A stretch of DNA of 64,000 nt from Streptomyces sp. NRRL S-646. Lineage in GTDB: Bacteria > Actinomycetota > Actinomycetes > Streptomycetales > Streptomycetaceae. Below, one piece after another: positions 53,331-62,160 of this stretch. Below the pieces are notes generated by a model. The model was not told the DNA's origin. It saw nothing but the letters and a program-made list of their open reading frames with translations, and did no database searches. Location: the NCBI RefSeq assembly GCF_000720765.1, contig NZ_JODC01000008.1:62001-126000 (forward strand), in the 5' to 3' direction. The translations under genes and the position numbers were made by a program. Position 1 is the stretch's first letter, and each line of letters starts with the position of its first letter.

Positions 53331-55259
53331 TCAGGAGGTGGGCAGCCAGACGCGCATGGCGCCGTCCTGCCGGTTGGCCCAGGCGTAGTAGGGGATCGCC
53401 GTGAGCTCGACGGACTCGCCGTGCGTGGGGGCTTCATGGGTGCCGGCCGGCCGGTACGGCCACCAGCCCGCGTCGGGGATGTCGCGCCGCCGCCCGGCCG
53501 CCACGATCGTGGTGACCCCGCCGAGCAGGTCCGGGCGGTGCTTGACGGCGAGCGGACGGCTCGGGTCGAGGACGAGGTCGTCGAGCCCGCCGCCCGGGTG
53601 GTCGACCTGCTCCAGGCAGTACACGAGCGGGCCGCGTTCGATCGCCGCGCAGCCGCGCACGGCGTCCACGCGCGGGTCGCCCGCCGTCAGCCGCGGCTCC
53701 AGACCGAGCTCGAGGACGACCTGGTCGCCCGGCGCCCAGGTGCGCTCGATGCGCAGCCAGCCCTCGTCGACCGGAGCGTCGGTCTGGTCGTACGTCACCT
53801 CGCCGCACCGCACCCGGAACTCCCGGCACCACTGCGGGATGCGCAGCGACAGCGTCCAGGGCCGGTCGGCCGGGGTGTCCTCGACGGTGAGGGCGACCGT
53901 GCCGTGCCAGGGGTAGTCGGTCTCGGCGCGCACGGTGATCGGGCCGGACGTGTAGCGCCCGTTGACGTACTGGTGGATCTGCAGGCCGCCGTCGTCGCCG
54001 GTGGCGAGGTAGTGCTCCAGGCCGGCCAGCAGCCGCATCACGTTCGGCGGGCAGCAGGCGCAGCGGAACCAGCGGGTGCGGCGGGCCGACTGGTCGCCGC
54101 CGGGGTCGGTGTGGCCGTCGCGGACCTGCAGCGGGTTGACGTACAGCCAGCGTTCGCCGTCCAGCGACACCCCGGCGAGGAAGCCGTTGAAGAGGGTGCG
54201 CTCGATCAGGTCGCCGTAGCGGGCCTCACCGGTGAGCAGGGCCATGCGCCAGCTCCACTGCACGGAGGCGATGGCGGCGCAGGTCTCGCAGTAGGCGCGC
54301 TCGTTGGGCAGTTCGTACGGGTCGCCGAAGTCCTCCCAGTCGTGGTGGGCGCCGAGGCCGCCGGTGAGGTGGGTCTTGGTGGTGGTCATGGCGTGCCACA
54401 ACCGCTCGGCGGCGGCGCGGAGTTCGCCGTCCCCGGTCTCGGTGGCGAGGTCGGTGGCGGCGGCCAGCAGGTACAACTGCCGTACGGCGTGGCCCTCGAC
54501 GTTCGTCGCCTCGCGCAGCGGCACCCGGTCCTGGCAGTAGGCCTCGCCGCCGAGCAGACCGTGGCCGTACCGGTCGACGAAGTAGCCGGCCAGGTCCAGG
54601 TAGCGGCGCTCGCCGGTCTCCCGGAACAGCTCGACCAGGGCTGTCTCGACCTCGGGGTGGCCGTCGATGCCGTCGATCTCCTTGCCGCTGCCGGGCGGGC
54701 CGAAGACCGAGTCGATGTGGTCGGCGAACCTGCGGGCCACGTCGAGGAGTTCACCGCGTCCGGTGGCCCGGTGGTGGGCGACCGCCGCCTGGATGAGATG
54801 GCCCGCGCAGTACAGCTCGTGGCCCCAGCGCAGGTCCTGGTACCGCTCGCCGCCCTTGACCAGCTGGAACCAGGTGTTGAGATAGCCGTCCGGCTGCTGG
54901 GCGGCGGCGACCAGCGAGATGATCCGCTCCACGTCGGCCTCGAGTTCCGCCGACGGACCCTGCGCCAGTTGCCAGGACGCCGCCTCCAGCCACTTGTAGA
55001 CGTCCGTGTCGACGAACGGGTAGGCGCCCTGGAACTCTCCCTGAACCGCGCCTGCCGCCAGCCGCAGATTGTGCAGGTTGCCCGCGGACTCCAGGAGGCC
55101 GGGGCCCTGCGGGATGGAGGTGCCCGCGTTCACCTCGCGACGGACGTGCCAGAAACCGCCGCCCACCTCGGCGGCTGCGGGTCGCAGGGCGACAGAGGCA
55201 TCAGGACCCGGACGGACCGGGCCGGCGGGGGAGGGCGGGGTGGAGCGGGTGCTGGGCAT
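53331..55259 (-). CDS. GH127 beta-L-arabinofuranosidase
   Basis: The 642-residue protein matches GH127 (DUF1680) enzymes such as HypBA1. The zinc/catalytic set is visible: Glu309 (HDWEDFG), Glu325 and Cys327 in YCETCAAI, Cys402 and Cys403 in CACCPPN; in HypBA1 the equivalents are Glu322, Glu338, Cys340, Cys417 and Cys418. Cys402 should be the nucleophile. The (alpha/alpha)6 toroid occupies about residues 20-430 and two beta-sandwich modules follow. No signal peptide, so it acts in the cytosol on imported oligosaccharide. ATG 55259 follows GGAGAG. It is the first gene of the operon and faces the LacI gene. Confidence 0.93.
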   Translation of the reverse strand: MPSTRSTPPSPAGPVRPGPDASVALRPAAAEVGGGFWHVRREVNAGTSIPQGPGLLESAGNLHNLRLAAGAVQGEFQGAYPFVDTDVYKWLEAASWQLAQGPSAELEADVERIISLVAAAQQPDGYLNTWFQLVKGGERYQDLRWGHELYCAGHLIQAAVAHHRATGRGELLDVARRFADHIDSVFGPPGSGKEIDGIDGHPEVETALVELFRETGERRYLDLAGYFVDRYGHGLLGGEAYCQDRVPLREATNVEGHAVRQLYLLAAATDLATETGDGELRAAAERLWHAMTTTKTHLTGGLGAHHDWEDFGDPYELPNERAYCETCAAIASVQWSWRMALLTGEARYGDLIERTLFNGFLAGVSLDGERWLYVNPLQVRDGHTDPGGDQSARRTRWFRCACCPPNVMRLLAGLEHYLATGDDGGLQIHQYVNGRYTSGPITVRAETDYPWHGTVALTVEDTPADRPWTLSLRIPQWCREFRVRCGEVTYDQTDAPVDEGWLRIERTWAPGDQVVLELGLEPRLTAGDPRVDAVRGCAAIERGPLVYCLEQVDHPGGGLDDLVLDPSRPLAVKHRPDLLGGVTTIVAAGRRRDIPDAGWWPYRPAGTHEAPTHGESVELTAIPYYAWANRQDGAMRVWLPTS

Positions 55260-55293
55260 GGCTCTCCGGGATGTGGGCGGTAGCTCGGCGGGC

Positions 55294-55386
55294 AAACTAT
55301 TGCGCAACCGTTTTCCTCGCCGAAGAGTAGAGTGGAGCAACGGAGTGCCGGTCAAGAGTTCTGCGCGGTTTTCTCAAGTTGCGCAA
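55294..55386. promoter_or_regulatory. Two TTGCGCAA operators in the GH127/LacI divergent region
   Basis: TTGCGCAA at 55300-55307 lies in a larger dyad AAAC-N2-TTGCGCAA-N2-GTTT (55294-55313), and a second TTGCGCAA is at 55379-55386, 79 bp further. Both lie between the GH127 start (55259, minus) and the LacI start (55468, plus). They have the symmetric core of LacI-family sites. Confidence 0.75.
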
Positions 55387-55467
55387 GGACTGGCACTCCA
55401 TCCGGGCGCCTGCCACGATGGGCCGCGCTCCACCCGTGAAGAAGGACCGCTGAGAAAAGGATTGCCC

Positions 55468-56490
55468 GTGACCGAAGCCGCCCCGCGATCCACCTCCACC
55501 GGCCGGGCGAAGCTCGCCGACGTCGCCGCCCTCGCCGGCGTCAGCGTCGGCACGGCCTCAAAGGCGCTGAGCGGCAGCGGCCGGATGCGCCCGGAGACCC
55601 GGCAGCGGGTGATGGACGCCGTGGAGACGCTCGGCTTCCGCCCCAACCAGCATGCGCAGAGTCTGCACACCGGGCGCAGCTGGACGGTCGGGCTGATGAC
55701 GACGGACGGCATCGGCCGCTTCAGCACCCCCGTGCTGCTGGGCGCCGAGGACGCGCTCGGCGCGGGGAAGATCTCGGTGCTGCTGTGCGACACCCGGGGC
55801 GACACCATCCGGGAGCAGCACCATCTGCGCAACCTCATGGACCGCCGGGTCGACGGCATCATCGTCACCGGCCGCCGCACGGATCCCCGCCCGCCCCTGA
55901 AGGGCCTCGACGGCATCCCGGTCGTCTACGCGCTCTCCCCGTCCACCGACCCCTGCGACACCTCCGTGGTCTCGGACGACCGGGGCGGCGCCCACCTCGC
56001 CGTCGAGCACCTGCTCGCCACCGGACGCACGAAAATCGCCCACGTCACCGGCCCCGAACACCACGCGGCCGCCCGCGACCGCGCCCGCCACGCAGTCGAC
56101 CTGCTCGCCCGCTCCTCCCTCCAACTCGCCACCGGACGCGTCCACTTCGGAGAGTGGAGCGAGGCATGGGGCCGCCGGGCCGCCGACGCCGTCCTGCGCA
56201 CGGCCCCCGACACGGACGCCGTCTTCTGCGGCAACGACCAGATCGCGCGAGGCGTGGCCGACGCCCTGCGCGAGCGGGGCGTGGACGTACCCGGTCAGAT
56301 CGCCGTCGTCGGCTACGACAACTGGGACACCATGGCCCTGGCCTGCCGCCCGCCGCTGACCACGATCGACATGGACCTCACCGAGATCGGCCGCATCGCC
56401 GCCCTGAAACTGCTGGAGGCCATCGACTCCGAGGCTGTCCCGGGGGTGCACACTGTGCCGTGCCGCCTGGTAGTGCGCGAGTCCACCTGA
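55468..56490 (+). CDS. LacI family transcriptional regulator
   Basis: The 340-residue protein has the LacI helix-turn-helix AKLADVAALAGVSVGTASKA, LSGSGRMRPETRQRVMDAVE, LGFRPNQHAQSLHTGRS (residues 13-66), then a periplasmic-binding-like sugar-sensing domain (VVSDDRGGAHLAVEHLLATG, VFCGNDQIARGVADALRERG). It starts at GTG 55468; TTG 55462 is possible. It probably represses the divergent GH127/transporter operon and itself until an arabinoside or its breakdown product binds. The TTGCGCAA pair lies between the two starts. Length and domain order are normal. Confidence 0.92.
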   Translation: MTEAAPRSTSTGRAKLADVAALAGVSVGTASKALSGSGRMRPETRQRVMDAVETLGFRPNQHAQSLHTGRSWTVGLMTTDGIGRFSTPVLLGAEDALGAGKISVLLCDTRGDTIREQHHLRNLMDRRVDGIIVTGRRTDPRPPLKGLDGIPVVYALSPSTDPCDTSVVSDDRGGAHLAVEHLLATGRTKIAHVTGPEHHAAARDRARHAVDLLARSSLQLATGRVHFGEWSEAWGRRAADAVLRTAPDTDAVFCGNDQIARGVADALRERGVDVPGQIAVVGYDNWDTMALACRPPLTTIDMDLTEIGRIAALKLLEAIDSEAVPGVHTVPCRLVVREST

Positions 56491-56544
56491 CGGCACCTCT
56501 CGCTGCGTTGACGGATGTCCGCCGGGGTCCCGACGATGATCGGC

Positions 56545-57077
56545 ATGCGTTTCCTACGGCGACTGCGCGGCGAGCTCTCCACAGGAGAGAACCTTGAGCT
56601 CTACGTCACGGCGCTCCTCTCCCTGACCCTCGCCGTACTCGGCGTGTTCGACGTGGCCGGCGGCAAGGTCCTCGCCGCCGCCACCCTGGCGACACTCGCC
56701 CTGCCGGCCGGGAGCCTGCTGGGCAGTCGGCGCCAGATCGCGGACCTGTCCGCGGAGGTCCGGGCCGGCCGCGCCGGTGAGGTCTGTGCGGTGGACTTCT
56801 CACCAGCGACAAGCCCGACGCCGTCTTCACCGTGAAGCCGGGGCGCGACGGCCACTGGTACGAGCACTTCCACGCCGAGTTCGAGCGCGTGTGGGAGTCG
56901 GCCGCCCGGCCGGCGCCGGGGACGGCTTTCCCGGCGCCCGGTGATGAGGTACAGGACATTTCCCTGGACGAGAATGGAATTCTCGCCCGAGTCGTCGAGG
57001 TCGAGTGCCGCGGGATGCGCATAGCTGTTCACTGGACGTTCAGGAGGGCGACAGTTTGTTCGGTCCCCAGTGAGTAG
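56545..57077 (+). pseudogene. Membrane protein gene with an internal deletion
   Basis: From ATG 56545 the frame gives MRFLRRLRGELSTGENLEL, YVTALLSLTLAVLGVFDVAG, a TM pair and IADLSAEVRAG, then runs into a stop. The other half, LLTSDKPDAVFTVKPGRDGH, WYEHFHAEFERVWESA, is in a different frame from about 56800 and ends at TGA 57077. In related Streptomyces proteins a middle part of roughly 150 residues lies between such an N-terminal TM pair and the WYxHFxxEFERxW end. Here it has been removed, leaving two parts out of frame. The full protein's function is unknown. Confidence 0.65.
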
Positions 57078-57087
57078 GTTCCCTTTC

Positions 57088-58047
57088 ATGGCGACTGCAC
57101 AAGCAACTGACAACAATCCCGGCGAGCTCAAAGACGTCCCGGGCTGGTTTCCGCCCTTGGATCAGGCCCTGTTCACCTGGTTCCTCGAGCGGCAGGAGAC
57201 GCGTGGTTTCCGGGGCGACTTGCTCGAACTCGGCGCCTACATGGGCAAGAGCGCAATCCTGCTCGGCCAACACCTTCAGGACGGCGAGGAGTTCACCGTC
57301 TGCGACCTCTTCGGCGGCGACGCCCCGGACGGAGCCAACCAGGCCGAGACGGCGAAGTCGTACTCCTCGCTCAGCCGACAGGCCTTCGAGCGCAACTACC
57401 TCTCCTTCCACGACACCCTGCCCAGGGTGATAGAGGCCCCCACCTCCGTGATCTCGAAGGAAGTGGCCCCGGGCAGCTGCCGCTTCGTCCACATCGACGC
57501 CTCGCACCTGTACGAGCACGTCCACGACGACATCGGCGCCGCCCGCGAGCTCCTGGTGCCCGACGGCATCGTCGTCCTCGACGACTTCCGCTCCGAGCAC
57601 ACCCCCGGCGTCTCGGTCGCCACCTGGGAGGCCGTGCTCAACCGCGGACTGCGCCCCATCTGTCTCAGCACCCAGAAGCTGTACGGCACTTGGGGTGATC
57701 CGGAGCCGGTGCAGGAGGAGCTGCTGGCGATGCTCAGGGACCGTACGGACGTCGGCCTGAGCGTCCAGGAGGCTGCGGGGCACTGTCTGGTCCGCACCCG
57801 CGCCCAGAAGGGAATGCAGCCGCCGCCCTTCCCGCGCTCCCGGCACTACACGGCGCCCGAGTCGCCCAAGTCCCCGGCGCGGGCCGCTGCCCCCGCTCCC
57901 GCCGCCCCTCCGGCTTCCACGACCCGCCGCCCCCGCTCCCGGGTCCGCCGCATCGGCGTGGACCTGCTGCCCCCGATCGTGACCCGGGCGATACGCCGGG
58001 CTCTCGCGCCCGGAGCTCAGGGCGCCCCGCGGCGCGTGGCACGTTGA
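57088..58047 (+). CDS. TylF/MycF-like class I SAM-dependent methyltransferase
   Basis: The 319-residue protein has a Methyltransf_24/TylF-type core: DLLELGAYMGKSAILLG (SAM motif I, residues 45-61), EFTVCDLFGGDAPDG, SCRFVHIDASHLYEHVHDD and VVLDDFRSEHTPGVSVATWE. The DASH-x-YExV and DDF blocks are the metal and SAM positions of the family. It starts at ATG 57088 (GTG 57070 possible). After about residue 240 the C-terminus is a Pro/Ala-rich basic tail (RAAAPAPAAPPASTTRRPRS), unusual for the family. Relatives methylate macrolide sugars or cell-surface glycans, but no such biosynthetic genes are nearby. Confidence 0.85.
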   Translation: MATAQATDNNPGELKDVPGWFPPLDQALFTWFLERQETRGFRGDLLELGAYMGKSAILLGQHLQDGEEFTVCDLFGGDAPDGANQAETAKSYSSLSRQAFERNYLSFHDTLPRVIEAPTSVISKEVAPGSCRFVHIDASHLYEHVHDDIGAARELLVPDGIVVLDDFRSEHTPGVSVATWEAVLNRGLRPICLSTQKLYGTWGDPEPVQEELLAMLRDRTDVGLSVQEAAGHCLVRTRAQKGMQPPPFPRSRHYTAPESPKSPARAAAPAPAAPPASTTRRPRSRVRRIGVDLLPPIVTRAIRRALAPGAQGAPRRVAR

Positions 58048-58119
58048 GCGGCGCCGCGCGGTGGGCGTGGCGGCCGGCGAACAAGCCCCGCCTGCGTTCC
58101 GGTGTCGGTTCGCAGGCCG

Positions 58120-58434
58120 TCAGCCGCGCATGAGGCCGTTCGCGCAGTAGTCCCAGATCTCGTCCGCGGTGAGCGGGTGGGCCGCCTCCTGCCCGCTCGA
58201 CCGGGCGTTGAACATGACCGCCTGCAGGGTCATAGCGGCCGCCCGGCGCGCCGTGAAGCCCGGACGCAGCAGATGTGCGTCCTCGAGCTCCTCCATCAGC
58301 TCGGTGAACAGTGCGAGCAGCGGCGCGTTCGCGTCCCGCATCTCGGCCGGGTGCGAGACCAGCAGGCGCAGCGCGAAGTCCGTGAACAGCGGACGCTGCT
58401 TCCCCGACGGGCCGGGCCGCGAACTCTCGACGCT
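58120..58434 (-). pseudogene. C-terminal remnant of a TetR family regulator
   Basis: The frame reads GKQRPLFTDFALRLLVSHPA, EMRDANAPLLALFTELMEEL, EDAHLLRPGFTARRAAAMTL, QAVMFNARSSGQEAAHPLTA, DEIWDYCANGLMRG and stops. This is the ligand-domain half of a TetR protein. The helix-turn-helix half is missing; the frame is closed by TGA at 58437-58435 and the DNA before it reads differently. ATG 58341 inside the remnant is only a chance start. Confidence 0.55.
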
Positions 58435-58514
58435 TCACGGCCCGGCTGGAACGCTCGACCGCACGCTGCGTCCAGGACCTGGGGCGGCTGTCGAACCCCT
58501 TGGCCGAAGCTCCG

Positions 58515-59360
58515 CTAGACCTTCCCGGCCAGGTTCTGCGTGCCGAGCACGGAGATGAGATCCAGCTTCTCGGCGGGCTCGGTGCCCGGTTCGGCCGAGT
58601 AGACGAGGATGTGCAGGTCGTTCTCCTCCACCCGGAGCAGGTCGCAGTCCAGCGTGAGCAGGCCCACCTGCGGATGCTCGACCGTCTTGCGCGAGGCCGC
58701 CAGCCGCCCGACGACACCCGCGTCCCACAGCTCCGCGAACCGCTCGCTCTTCGCACGCAACTCTGCTATCAGGAGCCGCAGTTGACGGTCGGCCGGATAG
58801 CGGGCGGCGGTCGTCCGCAGCTCGGAGACCATGCCGACCTGGAAGGCACTCCACTCCTCCGGCGTGTGCCGCACTCGGCTCGGAAGGCCGAGGAAGTTGC
58901 GCCACACGCCGTTGCGTTCGAACCCGCGCAGGCCCGACGGGTCGCCCATCAGTGCCGCGTACATCGGGTTGGCCATCAGCAGTGTCATGGCTGCGTCGGA
59001 GACCGCGACAGGCGTGTCCACCAGCCGGTCCAGCAGCCGCTGGACGCTGGGCGTGATGAACCCGGGCACCATGTCGGGACCCGGCGGCACCAGCTCCGCA
59101 AGGCCGTACAGATACGCGCGCTCGTCCCCGGACAGCCGCAGCGCCCGGGCCAGCGACTCGACGACCTGCCCGGAGGGGTTCGCCGCCCGCCCCTGTTCGA
59201 GGCGCGTGATGTAGTCGACCGAGATCCCGGCCAGCAGGGCCAGCTCCTCGCGCCGCAGTCCGGCCGCGCGTCGGCGCCCGCCGAAGGGCAGCCCCGCCAC
59301 CTCCGGGGCGACCCGGTCGCGCCAGCGCCGCAGCGCCCGTCCGAGTTCCGTCGCCGTCAT
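58515..59360 (-). CDS. XRE/MmyB-type transcriptional regulator
   Basis: The 281-residue protein has an XRE helix-turn-helix with the actinobacterial start TATELGRALRRWRDRVAPEV, RRAAGLRREELALLAGISVD, YITRLEQGRAANPSGQVVES, then the MmyB-like ligand-binding domain (PGFITPSVQRLLDRLVDTPV, SDAAMTLLMANPMYAALMGD, HPQVGLLTLDCDLLRVEEND, LHILVYSAEPGTE). MmyB-like regulators in Streptomyces usually sit divergent from a short-chain dehydrogenase, as here, and sense a fatty-acid-like ligand. ATG 59360 follows GGGGG and starts the conserved block. Confidence 0.9.
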   Translation of the reverse strand: MTATELGRALRRWRDRVAPEVAGLPFGGRRRAAGLRREELALLAGISVDYITRLEQGRAANPSGQVVESLARALRLSGDERAYLYGLAELVPPGPDMVPGFITPSVQRLLDRLVDTPVAVSDAAMTLLMANPMYAALMGDPSGLRGFERNGVWRNFLGLPSRVRHTPEEWSAFQVGMVSELRTTAARYPADRQLRLLIAELRAKSERFAELWDAGVVGRLAASRKTVEHPQVGLLTLDCDLLRVEENDLHILVYSAEPGTEPAEKLDLISVLGTQNLAGKV

Positions 59361-59408
59361 GCCCCCAGTGAACACCGCGGGCCGCACATGTGCCTGGTAC
59401 TCCGAGTC

Positions 59409-59429
59409 CCAGGAAAAAGGGTCTCCTGG
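59409..59429. promoter_or_regulatory. Dyad between MmyB-type regulator and SDR
   Basis: CCAGGA (59409-59414) and TCCTGG (59424-59429) are perfect inverted arms with a 9-nt spacer rich in A and G. The dyad lies between the divergent starts at 59360 and 59462. Confidence 0.55.
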
Positions 59430-59461
59430 CTGATCGGGGTGGCGCGCCGCAGTCTTGACGC

Positions 59462-60169
59462 ATGACGACAACACTGATCACCGGAGCCAACAAGGGCATC
59501 GGCCACGAGACCGCCCGCCAGCTCATCGCCGCAGGTCACACCGTGTATGTGGGGGCCCGCGACGCGGAGCTCGGACGCCGGGCCGCCGAACAGCTCGGCG
59601 CACGCTTCGTCCTGCTCGACGTCACCGACGACGCCACGGTCGAGGCCGCGGTCAAGACCGTCGAGGCCGACGGCGGACTGGACGTACTGATCAACAACGC
59701 CGGGATCGAGACCCGCGGCGAGGGAAACAGCGTGCCCACCGCCGAGACCGTGACCGCCGACCAGATGCGGAACACCTTCGAGACGAACGTCTTCGGCGTC
59801 GTCCGCGTCACCCACGCCTTCCTGCCCCTTCTGCAGCGCTCGGCCGCGCCGGTCGTGGTCAACGTCAGCAGCGGACTGGCCTCGCTGACCCATCTCTCCG
59901 ACCCTGACCACCCCGCGCACTTCTACCCGGGCGTCGCCTACCCGACGTCCAAGACCGCGGTCAACATGCTCACCGTGCAGTTCGCGAAGGCGTTCCCGAA
60001 CATGCGGATCAACTCCGTCGAGCCCGGCTTCACCAAGACCGACCTCAACGGCAACACCGGCACCCAGACCGTCGAGCAGGCCGCCCGGATCATCGTGCGC
60101 ATGGCGCAGGTCGCGCCCGACGGTCCGACCGGCGGCTTCTTCGACGTCAACGGCCCGCTGCCCTGGTGA
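59462..60169 (+). CDS. SDR family NAD(P)-dependent oxidoreductase
   Basis: The 235-residue protein is a short-chain dehydrogenase: TTLITGANKGIGHETARQLI (TGxxxGIG, residues 2-21), LLDVTDD, VLINNAGIE (NNAG), PVVVNVSSGLASLTH (catalytic Ser), YPTSKTAVNML (YxxxK, catalytic Tyr and Lys) and INSVEPGFTKTDLNG. It resembles carbonyl-reductase-type SDRs that use NADPH. It diverges from the MmyB-type regulator, which probably controls it through the CCAGGA/TCCTGG dyad. ATG 59462. Confidence 0.92.
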   Translation: MTTTLITGANKGIGHETARQLIAAGHTVYVGARDAELGRRAAEQLGARFVLLDVTDDATVEAAVKTVEADGGLDVLINNAGIETRGEGNSVPTAETVTADQMRNTFETNVFGVVRVTHAFLPLLQRSAAPVVVNVSSGLASLTHLSDPDHPAHFYPGVAYPTSKTAVNMLTVQFAKAFPNMRINSVEPGFTKTDLNGNTGTQTVEQAARIIVRMAQVAPDGPTGGFFDVNGPLPW

Positions 60170-60266
60170 CCTGTCGGACCGCAGACGCAGGTTCCCTCTG
60201 CGTGGGGGCGAGGTAGAGCCCGAAAATGCCCAGTGAGGTCGATGCGGCTGCTGGTCCAATACGCGG

Positions 60267-61220
60267 ATGGAGAACCTTCCGAACGCGGAAACCTCACTCT
60301 CCGACCGATGGCTTGCGTACTTCGCCGCGTCCGGGCACATGGGCGTCCGCCGTATCGGCGCCGGTGTTGAGGGCGTCGTTTACTGGCTGGGCGAGGGCCG
60401 AGTCGCCAAGGTGTGGAGCGGTCGGTCGCCGGCCGACTTCGAGCTCGCCCGCCAGGTGTACGCGGATATTGCGCGGCACCCGTTGCAGTTCTCCACCCCG
60501 GAGATCTTGGATGTCGAGGACCACGAGGGCGTCCTGGTGACGTATGAGCGTGAGCTGCCCGGGTTTGCGATGCGGGTCGACTCCGCACACGCGGAGTACG
60601 AGCGCGAGCTGTCCGCCGGGCACAGCGACGGGCTGCTTGCCGTTCTGCGTGGCATGGCCTCCGTGCCCGGCACCGAGGCCATGCGCCAGTTGACCGTCCA
60701 GGGTGACGACCGTCCACTGTGGCGCGGTCACGACTGCTTCCGCAACGCGCTCGCGGCTCTGGTCGCCCGGGCTGCGGCCCGGCACGGTACTGCCCTGGCT
60801 GCCTACGTGCCCGATTTCTACGCAGGAGTTGCACGCACGCAGAAGGCACTGCGCTCACTCCCCGACGCCCCGGTGACAGCGATCCACGGCGACCTCGTCC
60901 CGCCCAACATCCACATCGACGCGGCCGGCCGGCCCGTGGCGGCTCTGGACTTCGGCTTCTACACAACCGCAGGCGACCCGGCCTTCGAGGCCGCAGTCAC
61001 CGCTGCCATCTGGGACATGTACGGGCCGCACGCCGAGGAGCACACCGCGGAACTCACGCGGCTCTTCGCCCATGAGCTCGGGTACGCGCCAGAAACCCTC
61101 ACCACCTATCAGGCCGCATACGCTCTGACCACCTACGACCTTTTCGGCCTGGACGACAGCGACGGGCACTTCCGGTGGTGCGCCGAACAGCTACGGCGCA
61201 ACGCTGTGTTCAGCGCCTGA
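60267..61220 (+). CDS. Aminoglycoside phosphotransferase family kinase
   Basis: The 317-residue protein has the APH kinase fold: GVRRIGAGVEGVVYWLGEGR (phosphate loop), VAKVWSG (ATP Lys), LVTYERELPG (hinge), the catalytic loop AIHGDLVPPNIHID and metal Asp ALDFGFYTTAG. The start is ATG 60267. This is closest to choline-kinase/homoserine-kinase-like APH proteins of unknown substrate; drug resistance cannot be claimed. No neighbouring gene gives the substrate. Confidence 0.85.
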   Translation: MENLPNAETSLSDRWLAYFAASGHMGVRRIGAGVEGVVYWLGEGRVAKVWSGRSPADFELARQVYADIARHPLQFSTPEILDVEDHEGVLVTYERELPGFAMRVDSAHAEYERELSAGHSDGLLAVLRGMASVPGTEAMRQLTVQGDDRPLWRGHDCFRNALAALVARAAARHGTALAAYVPDFYAGVARTQKALRSLPDAPVTAIHGDLVPPNIHIDAAGRPVAALDFGFYTTAGDPAFEAAVTAAIWDMYGPHAEEHTAELTRLFAHELGYAPETLTTYQAAYALTTYDLFGLDDSDGHFRWCAEQLRRNAVFSA

Positions 61221-61352
61221 AGTGAACGTCCGACCGCGCTGAATGTGCCTGGGAAGCCCTCCGGCAACGCGTTGAGCCGGATTTGGTGGGGCACCTGTGG
61301 ATTTCCGTACCCCTGCATGACGAGTGACGCCCGGATGCAAGGATGAGGCGCC

Positions 61353-61994
61353 ATGACAGCAGGGTGGTGTTCTCGCACGGTGCGGGCCGCGGTGTTCGCG
61401 GCCGTCTGTGTGCTGCTCGCCGCCCTGGGCCACATCCTGATGTCCGGCAGCGATGTGCCTGCCTGGGCGCTGGCCGCCGGAGCGGCCGGAACCGGGGGCG
61501 TGGGCTGGTGTCTGGCGGGGCGTGAGCGGGGGCTGCCGTCGATCGTGGCGGTCGTGGTCGCCGCGCAGACGGTGCTGCACAAGGCGTTCTCGTTCGCCCA
61601 GTCGACGACCGAGGCAGCCGGCTCGTCGGCCTCCATGGACATGAGCGGCTTGGGCTCGGTGCACATGGACTCCATGGACATGGCCCACATGGATCACATG
61701 GGTCATGCAGCGACCGGCACTTCGCCGTCGGCGGGCATGCTCCTCGCCCACCTTCTGGCCGCGCTGCTGTGCGGGCTGTGGTTGGCGTACGGCGAGAAGG
61801 CCGCCTTCCGTATCCTCCGGGCCGTCGCCGGATGGCTTGCCGCACCGCTACGGCTGCTGCTCGCCCTGCCGGACACCCCAGAGCGCCCGCGCCCGTACCT
61901 GCGGCGTCGCCGTTCGGACCGCGAGCCCCGCCTCCTCCTGCTCGTCCACGCGATCACCTCTCGGGGGCCTCCCGTGGGGACGGCTGTCGCCTGA
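61353..61994 (+). CDS. Membrane protein with a Met/His-rich loop, possibly copper-related
   Basis: The 213-residue protein has about four TMs (residues 10-30, 36-54, 63-80 and 128-145) and between TM3 and TM4 a loop with SMDMSGLGSVHMDSMDMAHM, DHMGHA (residues 94-119) containing seven Met and four His. Such runs bind Cu(I) in copper-handling proteins. The C-terminal part is basic. The following gene is an ECF sigma factor on the same strand. The pair is suggestive of copper-linked membrane sensing or transport; this is inference. ATG 61353 is used. Confidence 0.7.
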   Translation: MTAGWCSRTVRAAVFAAVCVLLAALGHILMSGSDVPAWALAAGAAGTGGVGWCLAGRERGLPSIVAVVVAAQTVLHKAFSFAQSTTEAAGSSASMDMSGLGSVHMDSMDMAHMDHMGHAATGTSPSAGMLLAHLLAALLCGLWLAYGEKAAFRILRAVAGWLAAPLRLLLALPDTPERPRPYLRRRRSDREPRLLLLVHAITSRGPPVGTAVA

Positions 61995-62160
61995 CGACAG
62001 CTGGTTTCCCGAGGCTGCCCGTACGCGCCTCGGGCCACGGCCGTACGACCGCGCAGGCGCCGTAGCGTCACCGCGGCGTAGGCCGTCTCCCCACTCACCG
62101 GACCGCTCGTGCCCTCGCGCGCCCCGGTCCGGATCACGGTCGACCTGAGAAGGACACCAG

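Noticed and set aside
57088..58047. Possible antibiotic biosynthetic gene cluster around the TylF-like methyltransferase
   Set aside because: No PKS, NRPS, glycosyltransferase, sugar-synthesis or halogenase genes lie nearby; the methyltransferase stands alone.
60267..61220. Aminoglycoside resistance gene
   Set aside because: The protein has the APH fold, but the blocks are those of general choline/homoserine-kinase-like members, so a resistance role cannot be supported.
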